From the NCBI RefSeq assembly GCF_022682495.2, contig NC_071390.1, positions 165,627,220 through 165,691,219 of the forward strand: a stretch of 64,000 bases of DNA, given 5' to 3'. This document shows positions 1 through 11,984 of the stretch, in pieces (the first letter of the stretch is position 1; each line of letters opens with the position of its first letter). The stretch is from Desmodus rotundus (Eukaryota > Chordata > Mammalia > Chiroptera > Phyllostomidae). A program made the translations under genes and the position numbers. The notes under the pieces were generated by a model. That model had not been told where the DNA came from and made no database searches. It was given only the letters and a program-made list of their open reading frames with translations.

Positions 1-740
1 TTTATTCTATTCAAAAATGCTTCCATGAACCAGTGATGCTCAAGAGCCTGGGGATTTACTGCGTATTGGTAGAGCACCAAGTATATGCAATAAATACAGC
101 TAAATCTTAATGAAAATGTGCCTGAGAAGACATTGAACTAGCCCCTTAAGAAATTCAGAGGAAAGTCCAGATAAACTTAAGAACAGGGTTCATTGAAATG
201 GTGGCCATACTCTTAGATTTTTACCAGTTTTGAGCACCTGGCGAGCAGCCACTGACATATTGGGAATTTTCTGATAAATAATTAGCATGGTGATGTTCCC
301 CAGACTGTTAGTGGTATCTGCTCTTCAAAGGATGCTTGGGAGGGCTCAGTGACTATTTTTCCTTCCTTCCTGCAAAACCACGAAGTCGGTGGGATCTTCA
401 AGCTGGAGCAGTGGCCATTTCAAGATCTGGGCCACCCTAAGTCATAAGAACAGGATGTTAGCCTAAACCTTGTGGCTTGTTTTTAACAGACCTTGTTCAA
501 TCCAGCCTAAGTACCCAAATTTCCTAGTGTTCTCTGGAAATACAATGAGATTCCAGAGCAGGGAAATTGCCCTTAAAAAGATCAAGTTTTGAGAAATTAA
601 CAAAGATGATGAACAGTATTAGTGTGAAATTAGAAACCACTGAGTCACCCTTGGTTACTTTTTCACCACAGGGTATGTTTCTTTTTTCCCCTCATAGCAG
701 ATACTCACTTTTCACTGAAAACAAAGATCTGGAATTAATT
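1..740. other. unannotated sequence
   Basis: No gene, repeat family or low-complexity tract recognised. Short open frames here have no splice context or family resemblance. Confidence 0.4.
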
Positions 741-754
741 TTAGAATTAATTTA

Positions 755-840
755 TATTGATAAGTGTTTACTATGAGCTAAGGACTGTGCAAAGTGCTTT
801 CAAAAGCTTGCATCTCATTTAATCATTCAGTCGTCCCCTG
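755..840 (-). repeat. MIR SINE fragment
   Basis: An antisense match to the MIR 3' half: an ACTATGAGCTAAGGACTGTG-like block followed by a CATCTCATTTAATC-like block, in MIR order. Divergence is high, as expected for a family that was active before the placental radiation. It lies head to head with the plus-strand MIR piece that follows. Confidence 0.55.
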
Positions 841-869
841 AGCTCACATTCCAGCTTCTCCTCCTACTA

Positions 870-985
870 CGCAATGTGGGTAAGTGACCTGACACTTCAG
901 AGCCTCAGTCTCTCCATAGGGACAATGGGAGTAGTTATTGCACCTGCCTCATTGGTACAGAATCAAATAAAATAATGTTGTGCAT
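870..985 (+). repeat. MIR SINE fragment
   Basis: Sense MIR core: a GTAAGTGACCTGACAC-like stretch, then AGCCTCAGTCTCTCC, a GGGACAATGGGAGTAG-like block and CACCTGCCTCATTGG. The order and spacing match MIR; the exact subfamily is not assigned. Confidence 0.65.
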
Positions 986-990
986 CTAAA

Positions 991-1530
991 TAAGGATTTG
1001 GGGGTTGCAAACAAATGAAAAAAAGACTTGAAGAAAAAAAATATGTGTAGAAAGATGGAGGGAGTAAAAGGATGAGTGAGAAAGCTGAAGGACCGGGCTC
1101 TCACCAGGTGGGAACCTAGAGACACCCCGAGAGTGTTCGTGGTGGGAACCACTCTACAGTCCCACCATGGAGCTGCTCCTACAGCAAATTATTTCTAGCT
1201 ACATCCTGCAGTTACTTTGCTCAATATTTAAGCTCCCCAAACTGATTAACCATATTGAATTATGTGGCTTCCCTTTAAGTATATTGGATAAAGCAAAGAA
1301 AGATCTGGTGAGAGGGACCCCATCAACTCCAATGGTGATACAGGAGGCCCCTGGTTCTACACACTCCCGCCAACAGTACACATACTCGGGGAGAGGTAAG
1401 TCTCCCGGAGGAAACCGACTGCTATCAGAGGAAAGGAGAAGGGATGCTACATATTACCCAAGATGACAAACTCCACTACAGACTAAAATACATGGTGCAT
1501 GTTAGAACTCAATAAATCAACTTTCTAACT
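991..1530. other. unique sequence with a weak open frame
   Basis: Holds an ATG in a strong initiation context (CCACCATGG at about 1163-1171) opening a 99-codon frame, and an AG|GTAAGT donor-like site at 1394-1401 inside that frame. The protein is unrecognised, there is no CpG island or promoter signal, and coincidence is the simplest reading. No repeat recognised. Confidence 0.25.
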
Positions 1531-1534
1531 TCCT

Positions 1535-1660
1535 TATCACGTAGTTATAGTTATCCCCATTGTGCAAAGAAGTCAACGAAAGCTCAGAAAGGTCAGGCGA
1601 CTTTGCTCATTCGCATACAAAATAAGTGAGCTGAAACATCTGAATTACACAACCAAACAC
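1535..1660 (-). repeat. MIR SINE fragment
   Basis: Antisense MIR core: TTATCCCCATTGTGCA, then AAAGCTCAGAAAGGTCAGGC and a decayed form of the antisense MIR block that normally reads as a cleared-sample-of-columns style motif GCACACAGC. Order is right but substitution is heavy. Confidence 0.55.
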
Positions 1661-1664
1661 TTCC

Positions 1665-2322
1665 AGTGGGAAGGGTGAGAGAGGGCAAGAGTTGAGGCAA
1701 AACAAAGAGCTGTTTAGATGGAGGAGTACTGAGAAAAATCTATTTAGGATTGAGTTCTTAAACTTACTTTTCCTTGGGCACAGCATGAATTTTCAATGCC
1801 ATGCTCTTCAATTGTGCAGTATGTTCTGTGATCTCTGGATGTGCAAATCTGCGGGGTCAGATATCATTACAACCCCTTGGGGAAGTTTCCTGTTTGACAA
1901 AACAAGAGCCAAACTTTCTCAAAGAGATTAGAAGGGTGTAAGTACGAGTGTTAACCTCCCGGTCTCTGATGAAATGAATAGAGGATAGTGAATGTTTACG
2001 AAGCCAGGCACACATGAATTTTGCAACTCATCTCAAGAGCAGGAAGCAGACCCTGAGGCTGCTGGGATAGCAGAAGGAATCGGTATCTTCTGTTATCTCG
2101 AGAAGTTTTACTGAGCCTGTGACCCCAGTCATTTCTAATTGCTATCAAAGTCTGCTGCCACCAGCAAAAATTCTAAAAATTGAAGAACAAGTATACATTT
2201 GTTTTCATGAGTGGCTTCCCCACCCCTGCTCCACAGTCACGTTTCCAAGAAAATTGTACGTGCAGCACGCAGCAAAGTTCTACGTACTTTAGATGGGAGA
2301 TTGGGGGTGGGAAGTGCCACAG

Positions 2323-2323
<1 letters not shown>
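1665..2323. other. unannotated sequence
   Basis: No gene or repeat recognised apart from the GT microsatellite that begins at its right edge. Confidence 0.35.

Positions 2324-2358
<35 letters not shown>
2324..2358 (+). repeat. (TG)n microsatellite
   Basis: About 17 uninterrupted TG units. It forces long apparent open frames on both strands, with runs of Val-Cys or Thr-His, which are artefacts. Such a tract is likely to be length-polymorphic. Confidence 0.97.
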
Positions 2359-2359
<1 letters not shown>

Positions 2360-2361
<2 letters not shown>

Positions 2362-3030
2362 CTTCACATTAAAAACCAGCTAGCACCTTGGAGAGAAACA
2401 GAAAGAGAATTTTAAGAATGATGTTGAGACATCAGCATAAATACTAGAAGACAAAATTGAGTCCAGAGAACACAGGAAGGGATGTGGGGCTTGGAGGTGG
2501 GTATGACCGATGTTCACCCTAAGGAGAGGGGCATCAAGGTGCTCAGATTCTGCCTAGAGTCACAGAATTTCAGAATCATCACTGAGGGACACTTTTTGAG
2601 GGTGGTGATACCTCAGTGCTTTACAGGCCCTGTAACTGGTCCCCAGTCCCTGGGAAGAAGGAAACATGCATTGAAGATGAGAGGCCTCTATCGGGATATA
2701 GTAACTAGGATGGAGACTCAAGTGAGACAGGAGCAGCCAGAGCAAAGAGCAGAGAAACTGAAGAGGCAGGAAAAGAAGAGGGTGCTAAGGTGAACCCAGG
2801 GAGAAAAAACAAAACAAAAGCCTGGAGTGGAGGCAACAACTCCAAGGGAGGCCACAGAATGACAGAGTGATGTTTTGTACCAGTGGGAGCAGCAGGCGAA
2901 TGGTATCCACAAAGAAGAGCCCGTGAGTAATGGGAATGAGAGGGTGCGTGGGTCAACCACAGTATACCCGCTCTGTGGATGCCGACCACGGGCAGGCACT
3001 CGTATTTTCTCTGGAGCTGCCATCATACAG
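2360..3030. other. unannotated sequence
   Basis: Purine-rich in the middle (about 2700-2850). A weak L3/CR1-like resemblance at about 2555-2640 (an AGAATTTCAGAATCATCACT-type block) is not strong enough to call. Overlapping frames on both strands show no known protein. Confidence 0.3.
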
Positions 3031-3165
3031 GAGGAAGTAGATCATTATCTCTGTTTACAGATAAGGAGACTGATCTCAGCAAGGGTAAGTCACACAGTTG
3101 GTAGAAGCAGGCTCAGAACCCAGGTCTGCTTCAATAGCCCACATTTCACTCCAGTGTCCTAAGCC
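3030..3165 (-). repeat. MIR SINE
   Basis: Clear antisense MIR: CTGTTTACAGATAAGGAGAC, then GTAAGTCACACAGTTGGTAG and CAGAACCCAGGTCTG in consensus order. The GTAAGT inside it is part of the SINE and should not be taken as an exon donor. Confidence 0.85.
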
Positions 3166-3309
3166 CATATCCATGGCTGAGTCTCTCCCCAGCCCCTGTT
3201 CCCACCCCCCAAGACTAGCAAGACCTATGAAGCAGGCTCCAACTTTTATGAAGTTTTACTATATTAAGCTGCCATTTTTATAGGATAAAGTCAAATATCA
3301 TTTTTATTT

Positions 3310-3400
3310 GGTTCAACGTTTTCAGTATAAGCATTGTTCTAAGCACTGCGCATAAATTGTCTCATTTTATCCTATTGCCATTCTTAAAATTTGCAACATA
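3310..3400 (-). repeat. MIR SINE fragment
   Basis: Antisense MIR tail: AGCATTGTTCTAAGCACTGC followed by a TCTCATTTTATCCTATTGCC-like block. It may be the other half of the MIR immediately upstream, or a separate copy. Confidence 0.6.
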
Positions 3401-3739
3401 TAACTATTCATTCTCACACTATTTACAGCCATGAGAGGAGAGAGTCTTGAAGGAATGAGCCTTAAAAGCACTTCGATGAGGCACAGAGGTCAGGTCATGG
3501 TGGTTGTGGCTAGGCAGCAGAAGGGCTGGAGACATTTGTACTATTCTCCCCAGAGGCCGGTTCTAAGGTGTGTCCAAGGGAAACATGCACAGTAGCTGAG
3601 GACTTCAGGACTACTATCATGCGTGCATCTGCAGGACAGCAGAAACTGTAGGTTCACAGGCTCTTCCCTGGCTATGAGGGTGCTGGTGCCAATGAGAAAA
3701 AAAATTACTCTCTAGAAATCACAAGGTCAGAAAAACGGT

Positions 3740-3835
3740 CTCAGTACCACTACATAACAGCTATGTGACCTTGGACAAGTCACTTACCATCTCTGGTTCT
3801 CTTTGCCCACATGGAGAGGAGGAACTTGAATAATC
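3740..3835 (+). repeat. MIR SINE
   Basis: Sense MIR core: CAGCTATGTGACCTTGGACA, AGTCACTTACCATCTCTG, then a degenerate GTTCTCTTTGCC block. Well preserved over the central region. Confidence 0.8.
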
Positions 3836-6800
3836 TCCACCAACCCTGCCAGTTCTATCAATGAATGTCTTTATGAAGCCTTTCTGAACAACACTGGCCC
3901 TTGAAAGGGGAGCTCCTTCCCTTTGCTGATAAATGCAGTGTGTTTGCTCAGCAAGATTAAAGAGCATAAATATTCGAGCCAGGCACTGTTTGGACTGTGG
4001 CACAGTGTAACAATGCTAATTTGCTGCGAAGAAGTCAAAGCCAGCATCCGCTTCACATATTTATAAAGATGTTCTTAACCTCCCAAAGTGTTTGGGTCAA
4101 TCACAAACTCACATTTGCATTGGTAACTTCATTTAGCCATCTCCCTCTCCCTGGTTCGTTAGCTGGGTCTTCAGCACAAACAGAGATCACCCTCACAGAA
4201 GGAAAGTAAATCTCTCCATATATTTTGAGAATTTAAATACTATTTCAGGATGACTACAGAGTGGTCCAAGGGGTTACTAAGGAACCTGGATTTTCTGAGG
4301 ACAGCTCAGCGGCTGCCCTGGTCTTGGCTAATTGTGCTCACCTCCCCAGCTCAGGACCCTGGGCAGGTGTACTGCCCTGAATAAGCTGGTAGGTGTGATG
4401 TGAAACCCTGGGAGTCTATTTGAGGGGTTGGAGGAAGCTGCCTTCCAAGTTAAATAGGGCAGAATATCTTTGCAAGCAGCATACTGGAAAACTACGTTAG
4501 TCAAAATGTGCATGCTCTGCAAATGAGAGGTTGCTATTTTCCAAAGAAGTACCCATAAAACGGGGTGGGGGGGGGGGGGACTCATACAACTCTCACCAGT
4601 ATCTGCTACTGTAAAATGCCAGAAGCAATTATGATGTCATGTGTTGTCTAAAAGTGGAGTGGTGAAACAGCTTGAGATGCAGTCAGAGCCAATAAACCAA
4701 ATAAAATCCGCCGAGTTTTACTGCGCTGTATTGTTTCTTTACACAGTTAGAAGCAGCGAGAAAGGCATCTGCCACATTACAGTCAATTTATTCCTTCTTT
4801 ATTCTCTCTGTTCTCATTCCTTCCTTCATCAAAATGAAAGTATGTGAAGTGGGATTGGTTAGGGATACATTTCAACAGTTACAGCAGGAAAAAGAGGTGC
4901 TGTTATTAAGAAAAATGTCTTCCTGCATAGATTCAATGTAACTTATTGTTGCTGGCCTTGAAAATAGCCTCCCGATTAAAATATGCTTTCCCATTTTGTA
5001 CTTACTTTAGCATCAAGCACCTGAGAAGGGAGCACAGAGCTTCCCACCTGAAATGGGAGAGAAAATAAAAGAGATGCCTGCCATTCAGAATCCTCTGATA
5101 AATTCTACCCGCCAAGGCCCAGCTCTCAGACCACATCTGTTGAACGCCAAGGCCAACAATACCCAACTCCACAGGGATGTTGTTTGCTGTGCCCTTTTGG
5201 TCAATGGTAGATTGATTTTCCCGTTCTGGCTAAACAAACAGTTAACAATGCTGAGCATTGTTTCTTGCTTTGCACTGAAGACCCAATTAGCAAACACAGT
5301 CAATGAACAGGTCGAGAGTTGAAGTTCAGATGGATGGGCAGGATCCTCAAGGCTAAACCTCTCTGTCTAAACAGCTTTCCACTGACCTTTGTCTTCATCA
5401 TAGGTGATCTCCTGAAAGATGTGTCACCACCCTCCATGTGCAGAGCCAGAGAGGAAATAAATTGTGGTTTATCCAAATATCATGTGTCAGTGCACAGACA
5501 AGTCAAATGGCCCCATGAAGATCCTTACTGACAGAGAACGGATGACTAGCAAGGAGGGTAAAGATCTGGGTCGGGGACGGCTCTGAGCTGCAGAGGTAGA
5601 TAAATATATGGTGAATATTTAGAGCAGGCCTGGGTTAAAAGCAGTTTAAACTGAATGTGACTTTTAACTCATGACAGACCAGCTGCGTGGGTCTCCATGT
5701 CTTGGTGATGCTCTGTTAGTAAGCGGCGGGGCCATCTTGTCTTTGACGACACGTCAGTCTGCCCCTAGAAATTCACATCAGATTTATGGCTTTCTGAGCC
5801 ACCTTGGCAGACTTACGGGCCAATAACACGTCAGGAACGGCAATATGGCTAGTTGTTCTATCCACCACATATTTTACAGATTACAGTCTTCAAGACACCA
5901 AGGGACTATGAGACCCAGATAATAAATACACCAGGGGTCAGATCTACAGGCTCATGGCAGACATCTGACCCATAAAATACATTTGTGTTGATAGGATTTG
6001 CCTATTTGTCTCCTGTGAGGTGCTGCTGTATAGCAAACCCATTGCTCTACAGGCGTCCCCAGAGGGAGAACAGATCCACCTAGTTCCTGGTCCTTCGTAA
6101 ACCAACAGCATCAATGACCTGGGGTCCTCCATCACAATAGGTACACCTGGAGGCATCAGCTGGCTGACGGTACCTTGTGCACATGCTGATGGATGACAGG
6201 AGCTTCCCAAACCCCAAGAAGCCAATTCCTTTAGAGTCTTTACAGCCTCCAAAACTTATTGAGCTGACTCCTCTTGGGCACTGGAACAGAGAGAATGTGA
6301 TTAGAACAATGGGGTGACTGGCTACACACTGATTATCCTTTCATGAAAGGGCTAATATTTTCCAAAAGCTGGAACAATCAGAAGCATTTATAACCAGTTC
6401 CAAGCATGGCAGCTATAAAAGCAAAACAAACCCAGATAAAACCATCCATTGACCCTGACTTCATAGCACTCACGATCTAGTCAGGTAGGCAAACAGAGAG
6501 GAGTGATGCATGACAGTACCACCTTACCATTGCTTTAAGACAATGCATGGAGCTGATCTCAAATTCTAATGGCTGTTGATTTTAACTCGTTAGTATTTTT
6601 CTGATCAGTGTTCTCCTCCCTCCTTACTACAAAGAGTCACCAACCCTCCTCCACCAGTTCCCTCCTATGCAAATGTAAAGGGAAGCTCGATGACACTGAC
6701 TAAAACCTACTTAAATTGAGACAAAGGTCAGGGTCTCTTCACAGTGTTCTAGTAACTTGTACAATAACTCATTTGGCTAGTCTCTAACAGAGGCTCCATA

Positions 6801-8100
6801 TCTTCAGGAATATGGCATCAAGGAAGACTGCAAACCAGTCCTAAAATTAGAATAGCTTTGCCAAAATTTACATCCTAATTTTCTAACCACCATCAGCCAA
6901 CCTATTCCTTCACACTGCATGATGGTGAAACACACATTGCAATTCCAGGTGCTTTCTCGTGCTACCCAGAAAATAGATTCATTCTTACGTTATGGAAAGA
7001 GAAAGGAACGCATAGAGTCTAATTGAAGGAAAATTTAGAATGTCATTTTGAACCCAAGTATCCCCCTGCCTCTAATTCTGCCATTACAGAGCCATTTGGT
7101 TGAGTCTTTAAGGATTGTCTGTTAGTTTGTTTTTACCAAAATTACTCAGCTAAAATAAGCATTCAGTGAGAACTTAAATCTCGCTTTATGTAACAGGAGA
7201 GCCTTCTCTCACCACCTTGTTCCATCCAAGCATGAATCTTTCCATAATCTCCCTCTCTGCCTCTCTGGCCATAAAAACGATCATTTAATATAGATATTGG
7301 GACTCTTACATATGTTCCCGAGCCACAGGGGGGGGAAGAAAAGTAGATGCCTCTGCAAAGCAGTTAGATGGCGTCAGTGAGATTCATCACAGGAATCTTC
7401 CTCCTGAGCAATCCATGAGCCACCTGCAGGCAACTCTCCATGAAAAGCCCCATATCACAAGGCTAATGAGACCAAAAGCTCCACTAACATGGCTTCTCTG
7501 CCTATGTGACAATGTACAGTACTCCCTACTGGCAGCAAATGGTCTGTCTGTGATGACTGGGTTTTCAGGGTACCCCTTGGGCTCTGCTTGGCCATTCCTA
7601 TTATCTACCCCACACCACCTTTCTACAGGTTTGTACCAACATCTCCCAGTAAGTCACTTCCCTCCTATTTTCAATTCACTAAGGTTACCAGTCCTCCCTG
7701 TCCCTACCCTCTTTCATGCAGAGACCTGCCTATAGTGCAGGGAAGAGAGGAATACCCTGGCTTACTGCTTCTTACTCTATCCTCTTTCCAGTTTTCTGGT
7801 TATGGTCCTGCTTTCTTAGGACCCACTTTGGAAGTCACAAAATCAAAGCTGACTCTTTCTTGTGGTTCCTAAAAGGAAGGTGGATGCCTCTGATTCATGG
7901 GGTAGGGTAGAGGTGGGGTGACCATATAAAGGAAGTGAGGAAAAAAGAAACACAGAGATTAATATTTCAAAATATTATCTGATTTCATCAGATATTACCA
8001 TTTAACATTTGAAGAAAATTGAAGGACTATAGATTTACTGTGCTAGGTACTAGAGTCTCCCCTACTTCACACAGCCATTAAAATGTAAAAACTATATATA
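3836..8100. other. long stretch without recognised genes
   Basis: Mostly unique-looking sequence. It contains a G-run (4562-4579), a 102-codon minus-strand frame (5944-6252) whose product I do not recognise, and a pyrimidine-rich AG acceptor-like site near 5404 followed by about 42 open codons but no donor. No tRNA, promoter island or full-length mobile element seen. Old decayed repeats could be present below visual detection. Confidence 0.35.
4562..4579 (+). repeat. poly-G tract
   Basis: Four G, one T, then thirteen G. Low complexity; G-quadruplex formation is plausible and length variation is expected. Confidence 0.85.
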
Positions 8101-8104
8101 TATA

Positions 8105-8175
8105 TAAAAGGTTTGACACAGTGCTTGGCATGTAGTCAGTGCTTGGTAAATGTTAGCTACGGTTATTATTATCAA
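8105..8175 (+). repeat. MIR SINE 3' end
   Basis: Sense MIR tail: CAGTGCTTGGCATGTAGTCA, then GTGCTTGGTAAATGTTAGCT and a TTATTATTAT end. It sits about 320 bases upstream of the candidate exon. Confidence 0.8.
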
Positions 8176-8489
8176 GAAGGAAGAAATTGAGTTGGAAGTA
8201 GCATAGGAGAAGATAAAAATTGGGGAAAGACTTCACTACTGCTCAAGCTTAATGAAAGCCAACAAGACCAGGTCTGCCATCTTGGTTTCCCCTCCCACCC
8301 AGATTCTTCGACTCAGCTTTTTTCTCCTGGCAGCTAGAAAGCTTCATCCTACTCACCTGGCACAAATTATTAGGTCCCAAGAAAGCCCACATCATCTACG
8401 CTCAAATTCTGAGTTAATTTTTGGCCTGTTTTCTGAAAATTCCAGCAGGAATTTTGCCCTACCTGATTAATACCAAAACGCTCTTACAG

Positions 8490-8613
8490 AAATTCAGTAT
8501 CAACCTGATGTTGCAGCAAACACTCCCTCAGAGTGGCAGCATTACGCCTCCAATGACAGGATGCTGACCGAAGTGGTCCCCTCCAAGCCACAGCAGAGAC
8601 CCTTTGACAACAG
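8490..8613 (+). CDS. candidate internal coding exon, unknown protein
   Basis: Seen: a CTCTTACAG acceptor ending at 8489, then 124 bases open in one frame, then a CAG|GTAAAT donor with GT at 8614-8615. The frame begins after two bases of a split codon (first full codon 8492) and ends with two bases of another, so the exon is 40 whole codons plus four bases and its skipping would shift the frame. The peptide runs from IQYQPDVAANTPSEW through the middle QHYASNDRMLTEVVPSKP to QQRPFDN: charged and proline-containing, with no signal peptide, membrane segment or low complexity. The frame is closed upstream by TAA at 8468-8470, so this is not a long chance frame. The polypyrimidine tract is short, which weakens the acceptor. 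I recognise no family; the composition would suit a cytoplasmic or ciliary protein, but that is a guess. No partner exon was found in the window, as expected if introns are large. Confidence 0.5.
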
Positions 8614-10618
8614 GTAAATATGACAAAACTATTCATTAGAACCTGAATGTAACACACCCTCACCCCAAGGAAAGCCAGTTTAAAATCATAAATGTCAAGA
8701 CATAATTGCCGGGAGCTTAAAGGTCAGGTTTAATTACAGTTGTTGAAACTGAAAAGTGCTAATTACTGAACCCATGTCAGATTATTTGAATGGTTTAGAG
8801 TGTTTTGTTGGTGCCTTTCTTTCTACACTGTGATGGTAGCTGTTGCTTGGTGGAGAAAAAAGTGGTGACGGGCATTTGCCTTCCTGGGTGGATGGAAGCC
8901 AAGAACAAAACAATGTTGATGAAAAAGCTCACAACTCCAAACAGCTCCACAGAACAGTTGCACCACATTATTGTATTATTAATCATTTTCTTATAATCAG
9001 TGCTTTAGATATAATTTTAATGAAGCTTCGAGGAAAGCTCAATGCATTACACTGTAACACAAAGGAAGCACATTTATCACTTGGTTTATAGGTTTAATGA
9101 CAAAACACATCAATAAATAAACAACTGGTAAAAAAAATAACTCAATAACTGGAAAAGGTGGTTTTACCTGTAGGATTTCTAAGATTTCTACTGGGAATAT
9201 TATTATTGACTTACCTGGGCATTTTTGTTCAGTTTTTTTTTTATCACTTGTTTCCTTTGGGTTTACAAAGACGAGAAAGTTTGAACAATCTTACATTTAA
9301 TTTTATTTTGTTTTGTCTCCTGGTTTTTTTTTAAATATATAAATGATAATAGCTTTCAAAATTTGGCTCTATTTTAGAAAGAAAATAAAAGAAAAGTGCT
9401 CTGCATGAAATTTAAGTGATAAGCAACCGCATGCTACCAGACACTCCCTGTAATTGGTAAGAAAAGCCCTTCAGAAGATCTGGTCTGAATACTGATATGT
9501 CCCCATGGGGATGAAGGAAGTTTTATGCTATGTGGTTCTCATATGGAGATTAGCACTCCTGAAGAGAACTAAAACATCAATTTCTGCAGGAAAGAAAAAT
9601 TGTTAAAATGAGGCAGGAACCCACAGAATGTGTTTTGTCAAAATGGAGAACAAAGGACAAAATAGTGCTTTACTATATCTCAGACACATTGAGAAAGACA
9701 GTTTTAGTTAAGAGAGGAGGGACTGCATGGCACCAAAGCATTTAAATAGCTCCAAAGGACCCACTTGTGACAAAACAAGCTGAGCTCTTCACCAGGAAGC
9801 CACAGACAATGCAAGGAGAGTCTGCACTCTCCTCTAGTTCAATAATGGAAAAAGAAAATGACATTTAATTAAGAGTTGCATGCCTTCCAGGTACTTATGA
9901 CATTGAAATCAGTGTGGACATAAGGCATTAAAGCTTGACATCAACATAGTTCACCCAAGAAGTCATTTACTTAAGATTTACAACTGACTGTAAGAGAAAA
10001 GTGAAAATTTATGAAAGGTTTCCATCTGGCAGGCTATATCATTAGTATTCATACTGATAGCAGCAATGATTTAAATTTCATAATCTAAGTGAAGATACGC
10101 ATCAAAAGATTCTTCTAAAATATGTCTAATGGCTCTAACTGACTTCTTTATTAGAGTCTGCCTATGGAAAAAAATGCCGGATATCAATGGAGAAGTCATC
10201 AAATGTTAATTTCAGTCTCTTCAAGCAGTAAAAATTTATAAAACAGTGGCATCATTGTGGCTAAAACCCCCACCCAAACTCTCCAAAAGAGGCACAATAA
10301 ACTTAACTACTGTTCATTGCTTTAAAAAATAAAATCTGATTGCTTTGTTTGATCTGATTACAACAAGCATTCCAAGTCATAACAATGATTATTTTATTCA
10401 ATATCAATAGCTCTTAGGGGAGGCTGAGGGAAGAGAAAACAGCCCTTGGCCTGTGTTGTTCAGGCCTATGAATAAATCTTGTTAACAGAGAGGAGGAACT
10501 AAGTATAAATCTCCTTCTGCAGAAAAACCACTGTGCCGTCCATTTTCCTGAATTAAAGCTCACTGTCTGTGCCAAATGCCCTCATGTCGTCAGAACAGGA
10601 CTGCAGGAAGATAAACTC
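8614..10618. other. AT-rich sequence downstream of the candidate exon
   Basis: No repeat family or gene recognised. If the exon is real this is intron. Around 9120-9400 it is strongly A/T-rich with T runs; 9580-10540 is unique-looking and could include conserved non-coding sequence. Confidence 0.35.
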
Positions 10619-11116
10619 TGATGAGGGACTCAAATGTTGGAAAATTTTAGTTTAAGGGAATAGTGAATAAGCTTAGTAATCAATGCATGTAAAAAGCTAT
10701 TGTTTCAGGAGCTATAGGTATGACCCACCCTGACTCCAGGAGATCAAAAGCAGTTCCACCTTTGTGTCCCAGGGGGCCTGCAAGCCATCAAGGTGGTATC
10801 TGAGCCAGGGTGCTCCAGGGTGAGATGCCCAGGACACAGATGAAGACCACCGCCCAGGACACAGACGCAAGAATGCTGCAGCTTTTATCTGATTAGCTTT
10901 TTCCCTGAATTCCAAACTCCTTACCTGCACTGTTCTTTTCCTTATAAACAAGGTCAGTTTAGAATGGAATTTAAGACGATCTGTTAGGATACATAACCCA
11001 TCATCTTCTCAGATCTCCGGCCGCCTAAATAAAGCGCCCATACAGATCCAATCCCTGTCTCTGCTCATTCGTTCTGGTGGTGACAGGCAGCATGCATGCC
11101 AGATTTTCTGGTTTCA
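10619..11116 (+). mobile_element. solo LTR, ERV1-like (copy A)
   Basis: About 498 bases, beginning TGATGAGGGACTC and ending TGGTTTCA. It aligns along its whole length with the element at 26111-26585. Internal landmarks in order: a U3-like segment, a TATA box (CTTATAAACA at about 10941), and an AATAAA signal at 11028-11033 followed by a pyrimidine-rich U5. Neither flank shows viral coding sequence or a primer-binding site, so I read it as a solo LTR left by recombination. The flanking four bases (ACTC and TATT) do not match, so either the duplication has decayed or the edges are off by a few bases. Family name not assigned. Confidence 0.75.
11028..11033 (+). promoter_or_regulatory. LTR polyadenylation signal
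   Basis: AATAAA inside LTR copy A, about 87 bases downstream of the TATA box, the usual R-region arrangement of gammaretrovirus-like LTRs. The matching site in copy B has changed to GATAAA. Confidence 0.65.
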
Positions 11117-11294
11117 TATTGACATCCTCCCTTAAAACTGTAGCTAGAGAAATGCTTAAAACGAAAAGAAATGTGGTTTACACAGCAGGAAACAAACCCA
11201 AGACTTAGAATGTCCTCAGATGATAGTGGGTACAGGTTAAAAATATGTTTAAAAGAGGTTAATATCATCCCAAGGGTTTCCTAAAAGATGCTGC

Positions 11295-11480
11295 AGAAAT
11301 AAAGAGCAAGATTTGCAGAGTCAGGAGGCAGACAGGCATTAAATTCAGTCCCTCCACATTTTCATTCTGTGACCTCGAGCAAGCTACGTATCCTCCCCAG
11401 TCTTCTGTTTCTGCATCTGGAAAACATTGCCTAGCTCATAGGGTCGTTGAACTCTAAGTGAGCTCTTATAGAGGAAGTTC
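11295..11480 (+). repeat. MIR SINE
   Basis: Sense MIR: TCATTCTGTGACCTCGAGCA, then a CTTCTGTTTCTGCATCTGGA block and CTAGCTCATAGGGTCGTTGA. Begins within about 200 bases of the LTR end. Confidence 0.75.
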
Positions 11481-11984
11481 CCAAAACAACGGTTCACAAG
11501 AGTGTTTAGCTATGCAAAGCTTATCATGGCTCTCCATGAAACTGAGTCTATGGAGCTCCTAGACTTTCCAACTCCAGAAGTTAGCTCCAGGGGTTGAAGA
11601 AACAAAATGTGACAGACACGGGTGGTTATCTGGCCAATGGCTACACCTCTCTTCTCCTTGCTAAAGAAATGTCGACTGTATCTAATTATGTCGTGACAAT
11701 TTGCCCAGGAAAACAGACCCCTTCCGTAACACTAAGACATAACCATGACTGGTTTTACATTGGGCAGTTATTATCATAATTAGTGCTCGTCACCAAATAT
11801 TACTGCCTTTTTGCCCTATGTGCACAAGTAGTATTGAATGTCCTGATGTTTTTATGTTTAGACAGGATCATGTTATTAGTTACAATTAATAGAGCAGGAA
11901 GACAAGTAATATTGGGATTTAATGGAGGATGTGAAACCCTCTCTTTTCCCTCTGGCATGGTAATGAACTAAGTTGAAGATGATA

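Noticed and set aside
2173..2383. Open frames with Val-Cys and Thr-His runs
   Set aside because: Translation of the TG microsatellite, not protein coding.
3083..3090. GTAAGT donor-like site
   Set aside because: It is the antisense MIR core motif, which resembles a splice donor by chance.
5380..5531. Pyrimidine-rich acceptor-like site near 5404 with 42 open codons
   Set aside because: No donor before the stop and no recognisable product; acceptor-like sites of this quality are common.
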